DNA of 64,000 nt, from assembly GCA_947623455.1 (NCBI GenBank), contig OX392536.1:11403282-11467281 (forward strand). Reading direction: 5' to 3'. The notes beneath the pieces were generated by a model, which made no database searches, was not told the origin of the DNA, and saw nothing but the letters and a program-made list of their open reading frames with translations. Below, in pieces: positions 12,165 through 22,968 of this stretch. Each line of letters begins with the position of its first letter. The stretch's first letter is position 1. The translations under genes were made by a program, and so were the position numbers. The DNA comes from Mimachlamys varia (taxonomy: Eukaryota; Mollusca; Bivalvia; Pectinida; Pectinidae).

Positions 12165-12548
12165 TGCACTTACATTTGTGTCCCGTGGGCTAAAAGAGAC
12201 GGAGAATCTCATTTTCGTAATAAAAATAGTAGCCAATCATATTTTTTCTTTTATCCTTGGCTACATTTAGGCTGGATATCCCGTTGGTAGCTATAATACA
12301 AACCAACATGGCTGCGACATTGCCTGCCAATAAAACATGTCGGTTGTGTTTGAACAACATAGTGACAATAAGTCCTACTGGACATTGACATTAGCATAAT
12401 GCCTTCAGAAATATACCAAGGTAAAATTATCTAACCAAGTGCCACAAGAAACGGCCATTCTGATTGGTCAAAATCTCAGGAGAGACTTCTATTTGGGAGA
12501 ACGAGATTTTCCGTCTGTTCAGGCCCGCAGGACACAAACGTAAGTACA
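12165..12548. mobile_element. MITE-like element with ~65-70 bp terminal inverted repeats
   Basis: The left end begins TGCACTTACATTTGTGTCCC and the right end is its imperfect reverse complement, ending GGACACAAACGTAAGTACA. Similarity extends about 65-70 bp into each arm, including GACGGAGAATCTCATTTT on the left against the complement of AACGAGATTTTCCGTC on the right. The total is 384 bp. No ORF lies inside, so it would need a transposase in trans. A clear target-site duplication is not visible. Confidence 0.7.
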
Positions 12549-12725
12549 GTGTAATGTAGGTTTCCGAAGATGACAGGAGGGTCACTTAAGTTCAAACCCT
12601 GGTGGGGGCAGATTTGTTTTTTCATTACTCTTTCCTATTACATCCATACATATGTACAATTCAGGTAAACATAGGGCTGATCCCAATGGGGAAAAAATAT
12701 GTTTAATAATTCGCCAACAGATTTT
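12549..12725. other. Spacer between two transposon relics
   Basis: No feature seen. Confidence 0.3.
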
Positions 12726-12755
12726 GGTAACCATACCTGTCAAGGGTCAAATGCT

Positions 12756-12781
12756 AGCAAACTGGAGATCTCCAGTTTGCT
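12756..12781. repeat. Perfect 26-bp palindrome, sub-terminal in the transposon
   Basis: Two 13-nt arms beginning AGCAAACTGGAGA meet without a spacer. A related half-site (CAAACTGGAGAT) lies near the other end of the element, so it may be a transposase-binding site. Confidence 0.9.
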
Positions 12782-13284
12782 GACTATTCTCAAACTGAAG
12801 ATTACGCGTGACGACATTTTTCTGAACACGGTGCATTCGTCAACAAAACAAAAAACATCAACCCATGTACATATTATGATTAATATATTCAGTTTAATAA
12901 CAAGTGAAAACAGTTGAGTAATTACAGTGAATGAAACTATACTGAACAGTAAATTAAACTGGCTCTAGTGTTGTTTTGTTTTTGTATTCCCAAGTGACTA
13001 TCCTTGAAGTTTTCAAGACAAACTATATGAAGGCTGGTTATTCCAGTATTTACAGTCCTGGTTTTAAATTTACAAGACAAAGTGTCACAGATAGTGCTGT
13101 TTTCTATATACATTGTAGTCCCCACTTGTCTGTTTGTATCTTCCTGATCATGTTAATGCTATTTCAGAATCATTATTGCTGTTTGAGATAAGTCCATCTC
13201 TGACAGTTTTGCTAGGGATGGAAATATGGCTTTCCCAAAGGACTGGTCTACGTTTCCGAACATTTTCCCCAAACCTACTGACAA

Positions 13285-13554
13285 CTATACAGACTTATCA
13301 CAACATGACAAGTGTCGTAGTTTTACATGTTTTGTGACATCGTTTCTACCACCAAAATATACTCCAAAATGAGAATTGCAGGGCTTGCAATATGCAGAAC
13401 TTTTAGTGTGATCGCTAGGGATAATCCAGGGAAAAATTGACTCATTCTTTCTAAAAACACGATTATATTTTCGCTGCTTTTTTTGTGTCCCCCCTTGAAA
13501 AATTGCGTGGTCCAGGAAGGTTCGTTTCCTCCCGTTCGTACTGCCTCTTTCCAT
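13285..13554 (-). pseudogene. Truncated transposase-like ORF with BED-type zinc finger
   Basis: An ATG-initiated 89-codon minus-strand frame inside the TIR-bounded element. The N-terminus is basic (NGRKRT, QKKQRKYNR). It is followed by a zinc-finger pattern: an aromatic tryptophan segment (FPWI), then C-x2-C in AYCKPCNSHF, then H-x4-H in TKHVKLRH. This spacing is typical of BED-type DNA-binding domains at the N-terminus of hAT-like and related transposases or proteins derived from them. No catalytic domain follows; the frame stops after LSCCDKSV. It therefore looks like a DNA-binding domain left after internal deletion. It could still make a small DNA-binding protein able to compete for transposon ends, but that is speculation. 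Confidence 0.55.
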
Positions 13555-13999
13555 ATCTATTCTCAGAATGACTACGATCGAAGGTGTGATATAGATTAAT
13601 TACCTCAAATTCTGTTCAGCTATCAAACTATGAGTAGTATTCACGACAGAAACTGTCACGAACATCGAGTCTGGTATCGGTAACGAGTGACGTGGAAGTG
13701 TACTCAATTTCAATCATGGTTAATTCAGCGCTTGCATTAACGCATGCTCGACAAGCGTCTGACTGTCCCTTGTGCGTTTTTTGTTGTTTCAAGCTTGAAG
13801 AGTTCCAAATCTTTACAGAGGGTAATGGCGGATGGCTTGGGCTACCGCAAAGCGGGAGAAAACGGGAGAATTTAATAAAATGCGGGACCCCTGCGGATCA
13901 TTAATTTCAAACTGGAGATTTTGATTTCTGTCATAAATAATCGGGAGTCTCCCGTCCAAAGCAGGAGACTTGATGGGAGACTTGACAGGTATGGGTAAC

Positions 14000-15334
14000 C
14001 GGGGCACAGACTTTCAGCCAAGTAACCACTGGTAACCGTTGATAACCACAATTTGAACATAAATGTAACTGAATGCTTCTACACCCTACCATGGTACCTT
14101 ACTCATCAATCACAGCTTTTTACCTTATCCCATCAAATAGACAACAATAGTACCGGGGACAGTACATGATACACCCACCCGCAAAATCAATGAGCATAAT
14201 TAAAGGGCCATAACTCTGGAATGACATGTTGATTGCATTTCAAAATAAGCTCAGTTTTAGGTCTTCATACATATGACCTTTGTGTGACTTTTCATCAACA
14301 TCCTCAATATATTTCTCCCGAAAAGTGTCAGACAAGGACCAGTTTTACATTTGTTGAAGTTTTCGAAATTGAAGGGTCATAACTCTGCAACGACTTATTG
14401 AATGAATTTTGAAATTCATGCATATAACCTTTATGTGAAGTTTCATCAACATCACTCAAATAGTTCTCGGAAAAGTGTCGGACAAAACAAATGTTGACAG
14501 ACGAACATACCAACGAACAAACAAACAAACAAACGAACAACTGAACTGATGGAGTGACAAAGCTATACCAATATTACCCCCACCCAAGGGTGAGGGTATA
14601 AAAAAGGGTAGAAATAGATGAGAACAAAAAATTCTAGAATATAACAATTTTGTTTATAGTCAAGAGGATACAAGTCAACAGTAACTTATAAAAGTTGTTC
14701 AAGTTTTGATTAGTATAGAGTTTTGCGATATCTGCTCAGCGACAAAATATTTCCCAAGGTCACCATCAATATGTCAGCACTGAGGTCCATGAGTTATATC
14801 TAAACAACAGACTAATTAACTCAGAAACTTTTGTGAACCAAACTGTACTGGTAAACTAACATCTCCTCATAATCTGGTAGAAAATGCACTTTATTTCATC
14901 TATAATCTCATTAAGATGAAGATTTTAAATTCTTTATGGACAAAATAAATCTGTTTCTTTGTGTTCTCTAAATTTCCTGCATGAATGCTGTCTTTATAAT
15001 TTATATTAAATCAGAGTTATACTAAGTCAAATTTCTATTAAATCAGAGCTATATTAAATCAGATCTACATTTTAACTGTTTCGAGGAAAGGTAACAAAAT
15101 GCACTCATATTCAAAATTAGGACTAATTTTCAGCCAAAATTTTAAAAAGATGAGAAAACTTCAAAACTTTTTACAGAGAAGACTAAAACAGTTATCAGTG
15201 CTTTTATTGTGAATAATTAGTAAAACATAGCATACACCTGAATCTAATCTAGAAAACTCAATTAAAATCAAAGACTTGAGATCAAACACAAAGCAAATTA
15301 CTTTAGCGGCTTTTCTGCCGTCTTATACCAACTG
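14000..15334. other. Non-coding spacer with a dispersed repeat
   Basis: No gene seen. The dispersed repeat at 14195-14610 is described separately; the remainder is AT-rich. Confidence 0.4.
14195..14610. repeat. Dispersed, internally duplicated repeat with GGGTATAA tail
   Basis: Two related blocks follow each other: 14201-14338 and 14371-14488. Each starts AAGGG(C/T)CATAACTCTG and contains a CATCAACATC motif and AAAAGTGTC(A/G)GACAA. After the second block come ACAGACGAAC, AAC-rich sequence and an inverted CCCCCACCC...GGGTGAGGG hairpin ending GGGTATAA. The same kind of tail, a C-run/G-run hairpin ending GGGTATAA, occurs at 19695-19737. This suggests one dispersed family. No coding capacity. 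Confidence 0.6.
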
Positions 15335-17290
15335 GTGCTATAATTATCACAAAGGCATTCCCTCAGACCTACAGCCTATCAATAATTATTACAAAGGCAT
15401 TCCCTCAGACCTACAGCCTATCAATAATTATTACAAAGGCGTTCCCTCACACCTACAGCCTATCAATAATTATTACAAAGGTATTCCCTCAGACCTACAG
15501 CCTATCAATAAGTATTACAAAGGCATTCCCTCAAACCTACAGCCTATCAATAATTATTACAAAGGCATTCCCCCAGACCTACAGCCTATCAATAATTATT
15601 AAAAAGGCATTCCCTCAGACCTACAACCTATCAATAATTATTACAAAGGCATTCCTCACACACCTACAGCCTATCAATAATTATTACAAAGGCATTCCCC
15701 ACACACCTACAGCCTATCAATAATTATTACAAAGGCATTCCCTCAGATCTACAGCCTATCAATAATTATTACAAAGGCATTCCCTCAGACCTACAGCCTA
15801 TCAATAATTATTACAAAAGGCATTCCCTCAGACCTACAGCCTATCAATAAGTATTACAAAGGCATTCCCTCAGACCTACAGCCTATCAATAATTATTACA
15901 AAGGCATTCCCACACACCTACAGCCTATCAATAATTATTACAAAGGCATTCCCTCAGACCTACAGCCTATCAATAATTATTACAAAGGCATTCCCTCAGA
16001 CCTACAGCCTATCAATAATTATTACAAAGGCGTTCCCTCACACCTACAGCCTATCAATAATTATTACAAAGGTATTCCCTCAGACCTACAGCCTATCAAT
16101 AAGTATTACAAAGGCATTCCCTCAAACCTACAGCCTATCAATAATTATTACAAAGGCATTCCCCCAGACCTACAGCCTATCAATAATTATTAAAAAGGCA
16201 TTCCCTCAGACCTACAACCTATCAATAATTATTACAAAGGCATTCCTCACACACCTACAGCCTATCAATAATTATTACAAAGGCATTCCCCACACACCTA
16301 CAGCCTATCAATAATTATTACAAAGGCATTCCCTCAGATCTACAGCCTATCAATAATTATTACAAAGGCATTCCCTCAGACCTACAGCCTATCAATAATT
16401 ATTACAAAAGGCATTCCCTCAGACCTACAGCCTATCAATAAGTATTACAAAGGCATTCCCTCAGACCTACAGCCTATCAATAATTATTACAAAGGCATTC
16501 CCACACACCTACAGCCTATCAATAAGTATTACAAAGGCATTCCCTCACACCTACAGCCTATCAATAAGTATTACAAAGGCATTCCCTCAGACCTACAGCC
16601 TATCAATAAGTATTACAAAGGCATTCCCTCAAACCTACAGCCTATCAATAAGTATTACAAAGGCATTCCCTCAAACCTACAGCCTATCAATAATTATTAC
16701 AAAGGTATTCCCTCACACCTACAGCCTATCAATAATTATTACAAAAGGCATTCCCACACACCTACAGCCTATCAATAATTATTACAAAAGGCATTCCCAC
16801 ACACCTACAGCCTATCAATAATTATTACAAAGGCATTCCCTCAGACCTACAGCCTATCAATAATTATTACAAAAGGCATTCCCTCAGACCTACAGCCTAT
16901 CAATAAGTATTACAAAGGCATTCCCTCAGACCTACAGCCTATCAATAATTATTACAAGGGCATTCCCTCAGACCTACAGCCTATCAATAATTATTACAAA
17001 GGCATTCCCTCAGACCTACAGCCTATCAATAATTATTACAAAGGCATTCCCTCAGACCTACAGCCTATCAATAAGTATTACAAAGGCATTCCCTCAGACC
17101 TACAGCCTATCAATAAGTATTACAAAGGCATTCCCTCAGACCTACAGTCTATCAATAATTATAACAAAGGCATTCCCTCACACCTACAGCCTATCAATAA
17201 GTATTACAAAGGCATTCCCTCAGACCTACAGCCTATCAATAATTATTACAAAGGCATTCCCACAGACCTTCAATAATTATTACAAAGCAT
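15335..17290. repeat. 42-bp minisatellite, about 46 copies, with ~591-bp higher-order duplication
   Basis: The unit is 42 bp (AATTATTACAAAGGCATTCC, CTCAGACCTACAGCCTATCA, AT). Because 42 is a multiple of three, a frame repeating YYKGIPSDLQPINN stays open at 15276-15602 until an AAAAAG variant creates TAA; that frame has no ATG and is not taken as a gene. A run of rare variants (GGCGTTCCC, GGTATTCCC, CCCCCAGACC, TTAAAAAGG) starting near 15440 recurs in the same order 591 bp later near 16031, showing block duplication of about 14 units. Confidence 0.95.
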
Positions 17291-19499
17291 TCCCTCACAA
17301 ATACAGCCTATCAACCAATATAAATTTCATTTCTACACAAATGTCCCTTTACAGATGGAGGTAAAAATTCAAGATAACTTCCACTTTGGAAATTGGAAAG
17401 GAGAATGTTAGCATAACAAATTTTCTCAAGTCAGATAACCTGCGTTATATTGCAGCAGATATCAAGTTGCATGGTTTCCTTCATCATAGGTGTATTATTC
17501 CCCACAAATCACTTATTATCCAATGATACAGTAAACCAGAGATACAATATGGGATGTGTACACATCTGTAAGAAGTTGTCTCGCTAAAATGTTTGTAAGA
17601 ATCTGACAGTTCCAGTTTGGGGTCATGTAGATTGTGCAGAGTTTGTAATGAAATCAGACACAGACACTGACCCTACCTCTAAGTGGTGGAGTCAACAATC
17701 AACTGTCCTACATACATCAACAACAAAACCTATCACTGGAAACAATTCGGAGGCCGCTGTTGCATGTGGCTGCCACAGACAGGCTCCCCAGTAATGGTCA
17801 ATCTGGCCTCCAGGTTCCACACCCTCAATTATCTTAATGAAACTCCTAGACCATTCCACACAGTAAACCTAGATGCAGGTCCTAAATCGTCATTGGCTTG
17901 TTATTATACACTTCAGCAAGACCTTGAAGTTAAATTCTATCCTGATAATGCCCCGATAGGAATATTGTCCCGGTAGGTAATTTGATAAATTATTGATATA
18001 CCAAAGTCTAAGCAATATGTGAGGATCCTGCGACTTTTTTCATTGAAAATTCATTTATTTTAGGAAGTGTTTTACGGTATGAAGTTTTCACACAAATTTC
18101 TTTCCTGCACAAATTTTTTTTCTTTAAAACTTTAAAAGGGCAAAAGGAAAAAAAATCAATTAAATAATGTTTGTTTTATGGTGAGAGAGACAACCTATCT
18201 TATGTCTTTTCTTTCATACTTAAATGAAATTAGGTGACCCTAAAATTTAATTGCACACTTAGACATGCAGGTCCTGACTTTTTGATTAGGAAATACTTGT
18301 AAAACCGTGAAAAGTTAGCAGGTTTATGGTTAGATTGGCCCAGCGTTACTAAGATAGGTCTAGACTAATTATCCTGGGTGATACACGTATTGATCAAATG
18401 TCTGAACTGATATAAAATATTTGTGTTTTATTCAATAATTAGAAAAGCCAGCTCCAGTTAAGTTATAAACACACTAATATAGATAAAATGGTACCTGAGG
18501 TTTCTATAGTCTTCAGAATGTGACATAAAGGTAAAGGAATAATCAAATTAATGACTTGACTACAGAAACAGGTAAATATTGTAGGGTTAATGTAACATAT
18601 TAGGTCCTTTTTTTAAATTTTACAAAAAAAAACCTTTTTGGTGATTTTTTATCTTAAAAAAAGTAATCACTTTCTTCTGTGAAAAGATTGAAAAAAATAC
18701 ACCTCATTTAGTCAGTTATGCATTAATTACTGAAAGGGGCTATTGTGAAATGAAGGAAATTGCTAGAGCAACAAGATGCTGTATTTACATAATATGGGTT
18801 GGGGCAACAAGGTGCTTTTTGTAGATAAGTCCTAATTACATGTACCGGTATGTACATGTTATCCTTAATAATTAGGTAGACAGAATAAGGAAGTTTCCAT
18901 AATTCTGAAACGGCAACATGCTAAATGTTTGGATATTTATCAACTACACAAGGGAGAATGATCCAACACCATTATCGAAGACTGCCCGAAGAAAAAGTTA
19001 ATTGGAGATGCTAAAAAGGGAACTCCTCATTCAAGGATTTTATTTAAGTACTTTCCCAAATAACATTTTAGAAATGGCTGGACAAACTCGGAGACTCTTA
19101 ATGACAACATCAACTCGAAATAGAGCATAAGATTGTCCACGGGTGAAGGTCTAAATGTATATATCGAGAAATGTCACCCTTCAAAATAAACTGAACTAAA
19201 CCAAGTTAAAAAGAGACAGCAATCCCCATTGTGACCGACAGACATTGCATTGCCTCTTGGGAAGCAGGGTCCAGATGTGTCTCGAGACGAAAACGCTGGT
19301 AGATGATGGAGGTCAAATAATTGTAGGTTTTACCACAAACACCTATACAAACGTAGATCTATTGATTGGTGACCCGGTTCCTAAATAGACAGTTCTTTAC
19401 CAGGGGTTGTGTCTGTATCTGACACAGCATCACAAGTTGTTGATGTCATTAATCCAGACTAACTCTAACTCTGCCTGCTTACTATTTGTAAATGATGCA
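17291..19499. other. Non-coding AT-rich spacer
   Basis: No gene is supported. A frame at 17683-17976 is open for 97 codons between a weak acceptor (CCTACCTCTAAG) and a GTAGGT donor-like site, but lacks an ATG and recognisable motifs. Confidence 0.35.
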
Positions 19500-19738
19500 C
19501 AGTTTCTCAGAAATGTCCTTACCGAGTATACCGTAGTGAACTGGCTCAGAAATGTCCTTACCGAGTATAAAGTGAACTACGGCAGAAATGTTCCCTTTAC
19601 ACATCGACCATATGTGAAACATTATAGGTTTCAGAGGAGTTGTCTGGACAAATTTTCTAGACAGCCGGATGGACAGACAAACTGATTCTAAAATCACCCC
19701 CCCCCCTCCCCCCTAACTTCTGTGAGGGGGGGGTATAA
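19500..19738. repeat. Short direct duplication plus C/G-run hairpin tail
   Basis: CAGAAATGTCCTTACCGAGT occurs twice, near 19507 and 19547. Further on are GGATGGACAGACAAACTG and an inverted pair of C-runs and an eight-base G-run at about 19697-19733, ending GGGTATAA. The tail resembles the dispersed repeat at 14195-14610. Confidence 0.5.
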
Positions 19739-19931
19739 ATATAACCTAGATAAAAGGTTGCTTAAGTAATCCATTTCTTATAAAACAACATAACCTTATA
19801 TGTTTGTTTAGTTCCTGACACCTCTGTCTTGTTTTCTCTATGTCTGAGCACTAGATTAAGTTTCCATAGGATTAGAGCCGAAAATGCAATATATTATAAA
19901 TCAGCTTACTACTTTGAAATCAATAAGATTA

Positions 19932-20588
19932 TCAAAGAAGATTTTTGCATGAGTGCCGATCATTAAACAAAAAAGTTTTGTCAACCCTGTTGAAGGACCA
20001 TGTAATTACAAACAAGAGGTCCATGGGTCCTGTTGTAGAACCAACACTGTCCGTTACAAACAAGAGGTCCATGGGTCCTGTTGTAGAACCAACACTGTCT
20101 GTTACAAACAAGGGGTCTATGGGTCCTGCTGTAGAATCAACACTGTCTGTTACAAACAAGAGGTCCATGGGGCCTGTTATAGAACCAACACTGTCTGTTA
20201 CAAACAAGAGGTCCATGGGTCCTGTTGTAGAACCAACACTGTCTGTTACAAACAAGAGGTCCATGGGTCCTGTTGTAGAACCAATACTGTCTGTTACAAA
20301 CAAGAGGTCCATGGGTCCTGCTGTAGAATCAACACTGTCTGTTACAAACAAGAGGTCCATGGGTCCTGTTGTAGAACCAACACTGTCTGCTACAAACAAG
20401 AGGTCCATGGGTCCTGTTATAGAACCAACACTGTCTGTTACAAACAAGAGGTCCATTGGTCCTGTTGTAGAACAAACATTGTCTGTTACAAGCAAAAGGT
20501 CCATGGGTCCTCTCCTAAGCTCGATTGCCCTATTGTTTTTTGGTACAACATTTAATTTCCCCTGCACAGGGGATGCTCCAAACCTCAT
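19932..20588 (-). CDS. Repeat-encoded open frame of 218 codons; doubtful gene
   Basis: A minus-strand frame from ATG at 20588 to a stop at 19932. About 23 unique N-terminal residues (MRFGASPVQGK) are followed by eleven 16-residue repeats of the form GPMDLLFVTDSVGSTT, then a short unique C-terminus (FLFNDRHSCKNLL). It is the only one of three long overlapping frames here with an ATG start. The underlying DNA is a 48-bp minisatellite, and a unit length divisible by three keeps frames open on both strands by default. The open frame alone is therefore weak evidence. A real protein would need transcription data. No signal peptide or known domain. Confidence 0.15.
   Translation of the reverse strand: MRFGASPVQGKLNVVPKNNRAIELRRGPMDLLLVTDNVCSTTGPMDLLFVTDSVGSITGPMDLLFVADSVGSTTGPMDLLFVTDSVDSTAGPMDLLFVTDSIGSTTGPMDLLFVTDSVGSTTGPMDLLFVTDSVGSITGPMDLLFVTDSVDSTAGPIDPLFVTDSVGSTTGPMDLLFVTDSVGSTTGPMDLLFVITWSFNRVDKTFLFNDRHSCKNLL
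19990..20513. repeat. 48-bp minisatellite, about 11 copies
   Basis: The unit is 48 bp: GTTACAAACAAGAGGTCCAT, GGGTCCTGTTGTAGAACCAA, CACTGTCT. Copies differ by single substitutions only, without length changes, so three reading frames stay open across it: two on +, one on -. Confidence 0.96.
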
Positions 20589-21333
20589 TTGGTAAAACTT
20601 TCTTTATTTTAGATTAACACCTGTCAGGACAGAGTCAAAAATTGGAAATAATCAGGTCCAGAGAAATTTCCAATTTTACCCCCAGGTAAGGTCCACACCC
20701 AAGGATAAAAAGAGCCTGTATCTTTCAACTGGAGGAAACAAGTTTTACCGGAACTGCCTGTCATTAAGCGAACAGAAGACGCCACACCAGAGGAGCTAAA
20801 ACAACAGCTTCCTTCAAAAGAATTCACAAATCAGGAGATGAAAATATTTGGATGAGATTTATTACTGAATTATCCATCTTACAGCCATGAAGTCCGGAGT
20901 CTAGCCAGGACACTAAGATAATTGACCAATAAGAGTCCCATAATTCCCGGACTAGACAACCCCTGATTTGGGAGTGTTGTAAGACAAGTACAACTTTGAG
21001 TGCCAGGCTGTCCTCAGGGTAATTCTTTTATGGTTGTCAGGAATTAATACTGATGGTCTGGTTCACTCCAGATGTTACACAGACATAAACTAAACCCCTC
21101 AAACAATGAACCCAAACATGGAGCCCTGCAACTTGTACCTGGGACCAGGAACATTGTACACAGATAAAGTACGTAGAATGGAAAGTAATTACTATGTACT
21201 ATATAGCTGGTTATTTCAGCGAGTCTAAATTTTCGCGTTTTGTACTCAAAATGAGGAAATCTAAATTTACAAAAATTAAATTTTTCGAGATCTAGAGATA
21301 ATATGATAATATCTAATTATCGTGGATAATACA
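20589..21333. other. Spacer, no confident gene
   Basis: A +-strand frame of about 50 codons around 20704-20856 includes EDATPEELKQQLPSKEF and stops at TGA, but it has neither an ATG start nor a convincing splice acceptor. I leave it unassigned. Confidence 0.3.
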
Positions 21334-21822
21334 GATCCTCACTCTTACTATCGTGTGTTACAGTAGAAGGCCATGTGCAGATGACCTTTGTATTCACCAA
21401 TCAAATCGCTAATTTCGATTTGGTTCTACACTTGTCGTTAAACCAGAGTTAAGTAGCGAGAAACCCGAACAACCGTATACAAAAATGGTAGCGCCAAGTT
21501 CAGCGTTCTCTACGCCAAGACGTGCATTCTTTTTAGCAATATCTGTTTGATTTGTAGTTTTTCATTTGTCCAAAAAGAAATAACAGCTGACTTAATGAAA
21601 TGATCACAAAATATACTTATCAAATTGCTATATAAAGCCTTGAATGATTTTCTCTTCTTTGCTTCGATCTGCCGCCATTTTTGTTCTTCTACCAAACACC
21701 GTTTACAAGGTGTATTTTGATTGGCGGTTCATTTCCTAGATATGGAAATAATAAAGGTCATCTGCACATGACCTTCTACTGGTCGCTGTCAGATCCTACA
21801 CACGATAGTAATAGTGAGGATC
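21334..21822. mobile_element. Inverted-repeat element (MITE-like), ~490 bp
   Basis: The left arm 21334-21404 starts GATCCTCAC and holds TACTATCGTGTGT and AGTAGAAGGCCATGTGCAGA. The right arm 21715-21822 is its imperfect reverse complement, with TCTGCACATGACCTTCTACT, ACACGATAGTA and GTGAGGATC at the outer edge. The right arm has about 15 extra bases between two matching blocks. The central ~310 bp has no credible gene. The arms could form a long hairpin. Confidence 0.65.
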
Positions 21823-22759
21823 ACTATTTTAATCAGATTGTCAATATTGTATCAGGTTTGGAACTGGATCTATTACAGAAACCACCCAACAGACCCCAAA
21901 CAATGCAAACTTCTTTCAGGGACCTAGATAAAGTCAAAGGAGGCAGATACTGATAAACTGACAGAGCTCAAGATTCCCGTAGAAAAATAAATACAAAAGC
22001 TTTTACATAGGATTTTATAATAATAATAAATAATAATTCGAGGTTCTTTTATACCGCTTTATCACAACTTGAAGATCGCCTCAAAGCTGTTCACAAATTA
22101 TTATCCGTGGTTATAGGGCCTTAGCATCCAGCCATTATCGTTCTCAACTCCCTGGGGAGCATACAAACGGTGCTGCCATCTCGGCGCTCACATCTTGCAT
22201 TCTACAATTTCTAGCACTGCCCAACCTCGTATTCATTTGCAGCTGAGTAGACTGGAACAAACAAAGTAAAGTATCTTGCTCAAGGACACAACACAAGTGC
22301 CGTGACAAGGACTCGAACTCGCAATCCTTCGATCACAAGCCTGTTATAGAACCAGGCTTTTGATCTAGCAATTACCAAAACCTGAAAGCCTTTCACCTCA
22401 GAGAACTTAATGGACAAAAGAATGTTACTGTTGCCTATGTTTGTTTTCGTCATTTGAAATAAACCTTTGATTCCAAATGATCATCTCTAAAAGCTCACTG
22501 TTGGAATCCTAGTATATAATCAATTGAAAAGCTTCTGTAGAATTAAGTCGTGTACGTTTTCCAAAGGCTAAACCACGCTGATACCGATAATGGTTTTACA
22601 GTAATGAATAAATAACTAAGAACAGTTGAACAATTGACACTAGAGATACATAAGTCGTTGTTTATTAGCCAATAAAGACATTGAATGGGTTTCTCTGTGG
22701 GTGACATAGGTAAATTTAAAGTTTAATGAAGACAACTTTAACAGTTGGAATGAGGGATC
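21823..22759. other. Spacer containing a SINE-like relic
   Basis: No gene seen. The SINE-like relic at 22037-22376 is described separately. Confidence 0.35.
22037..22376 (-). mobile_element. tRNA-derived SINE-like relic
   Basis: Read on the minus strand, the start has a tRNA-like anticodon-arm arrangement (AGCCTGGTTCTATAACAGGC). It is followed by a good RNA polymerase III B box, GAGTTCGAGTCC, at 22320-22309. After it comes a tRNA-unrelated body including GGCACTTGTGTTGTGTCCTT. This order (tRNA-like head with B box, then body) is that of tRNA-derived SINEs. The A box is not clear and the tail is not defined, so limits are approximate. Confidence 0.5.
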
Positions 22760-22968
22760 AAGTCATAACCAATCATTCTGTTTCAGGGAGAAGTCATAAC
22801 CAATCATTGTGTTTCAGGGAGTAGTCATAACCAATCATTGTGTTTCAGGGAGTAGTCATAACCAATCATTGTGTTTCAGGGAGAAGTCATAACCAATCAT
22901 TGTGTTTCAGGGAGTAGTCATAACCAATCGTTGTGTTTCAGGGAATAGTCATAACCAATCGTTGTGTT
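22760..22968. repeat. 31-bp minisatellite, left part (7 copies), interrupted by a retrotransposon
   Basis: The unit AGTCATAACCAATCATTGTG, TTTCAGGGAGT is repeated seven times. The last copy stops after GTTGTGTT at 22968 and resumes with TCAGGG at 28076 on the far side of the Ngaro-type element. Confidence 0.95.

Larger units (their letters stand above)
12732..13993. mobile_element. DNA transposon relic with 13-bp TIRs and candidate GGTAAC duplication
   Basis: The left terminus CATACCTGTCAAG (12732-12744) is the exact reverse complement of the right terminus CTTGACAGGTATG (13981-13993). Both sides are flanked by GGTAAC (12726-12731 and 13994-13999), a candidate 6-bp target-site duplication. 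Sub-terminal palindromes are present: a perfect 26-bp one at 12756-12781 centred on AGATCT, and CGGGAGTCTCCCG at 13942-13954. The CAAACTGGAGAT motif occurs near both ends. The only coding remnant is a minus-strand BED-type zinc finger ORF. At 1.26 kb it is too short to hold a full transposase, so it is probably an internally deleted, non-autonomous copy. The superfamily is not certain. Confidence 0.75.

Noticed and set aside
15276..15602. 108-codon frame of repeated YYKGIPSDLQPINN
   Set aside because: No ATG start, it arises from a 42-bp tandem unit, and indels elsewhere in the array destroy the frame.
17683..17976. 97-codon + frame between acceptor-like and donor-like sites
   Set aside because: Begins without ATG, weak acceptor, no recognisable motif; left as spacer.
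20704..20856. ~50-codon + frame with EDATPEELKQQL
   Set aside because: No start codon, no acceptor and no homology I recognise.
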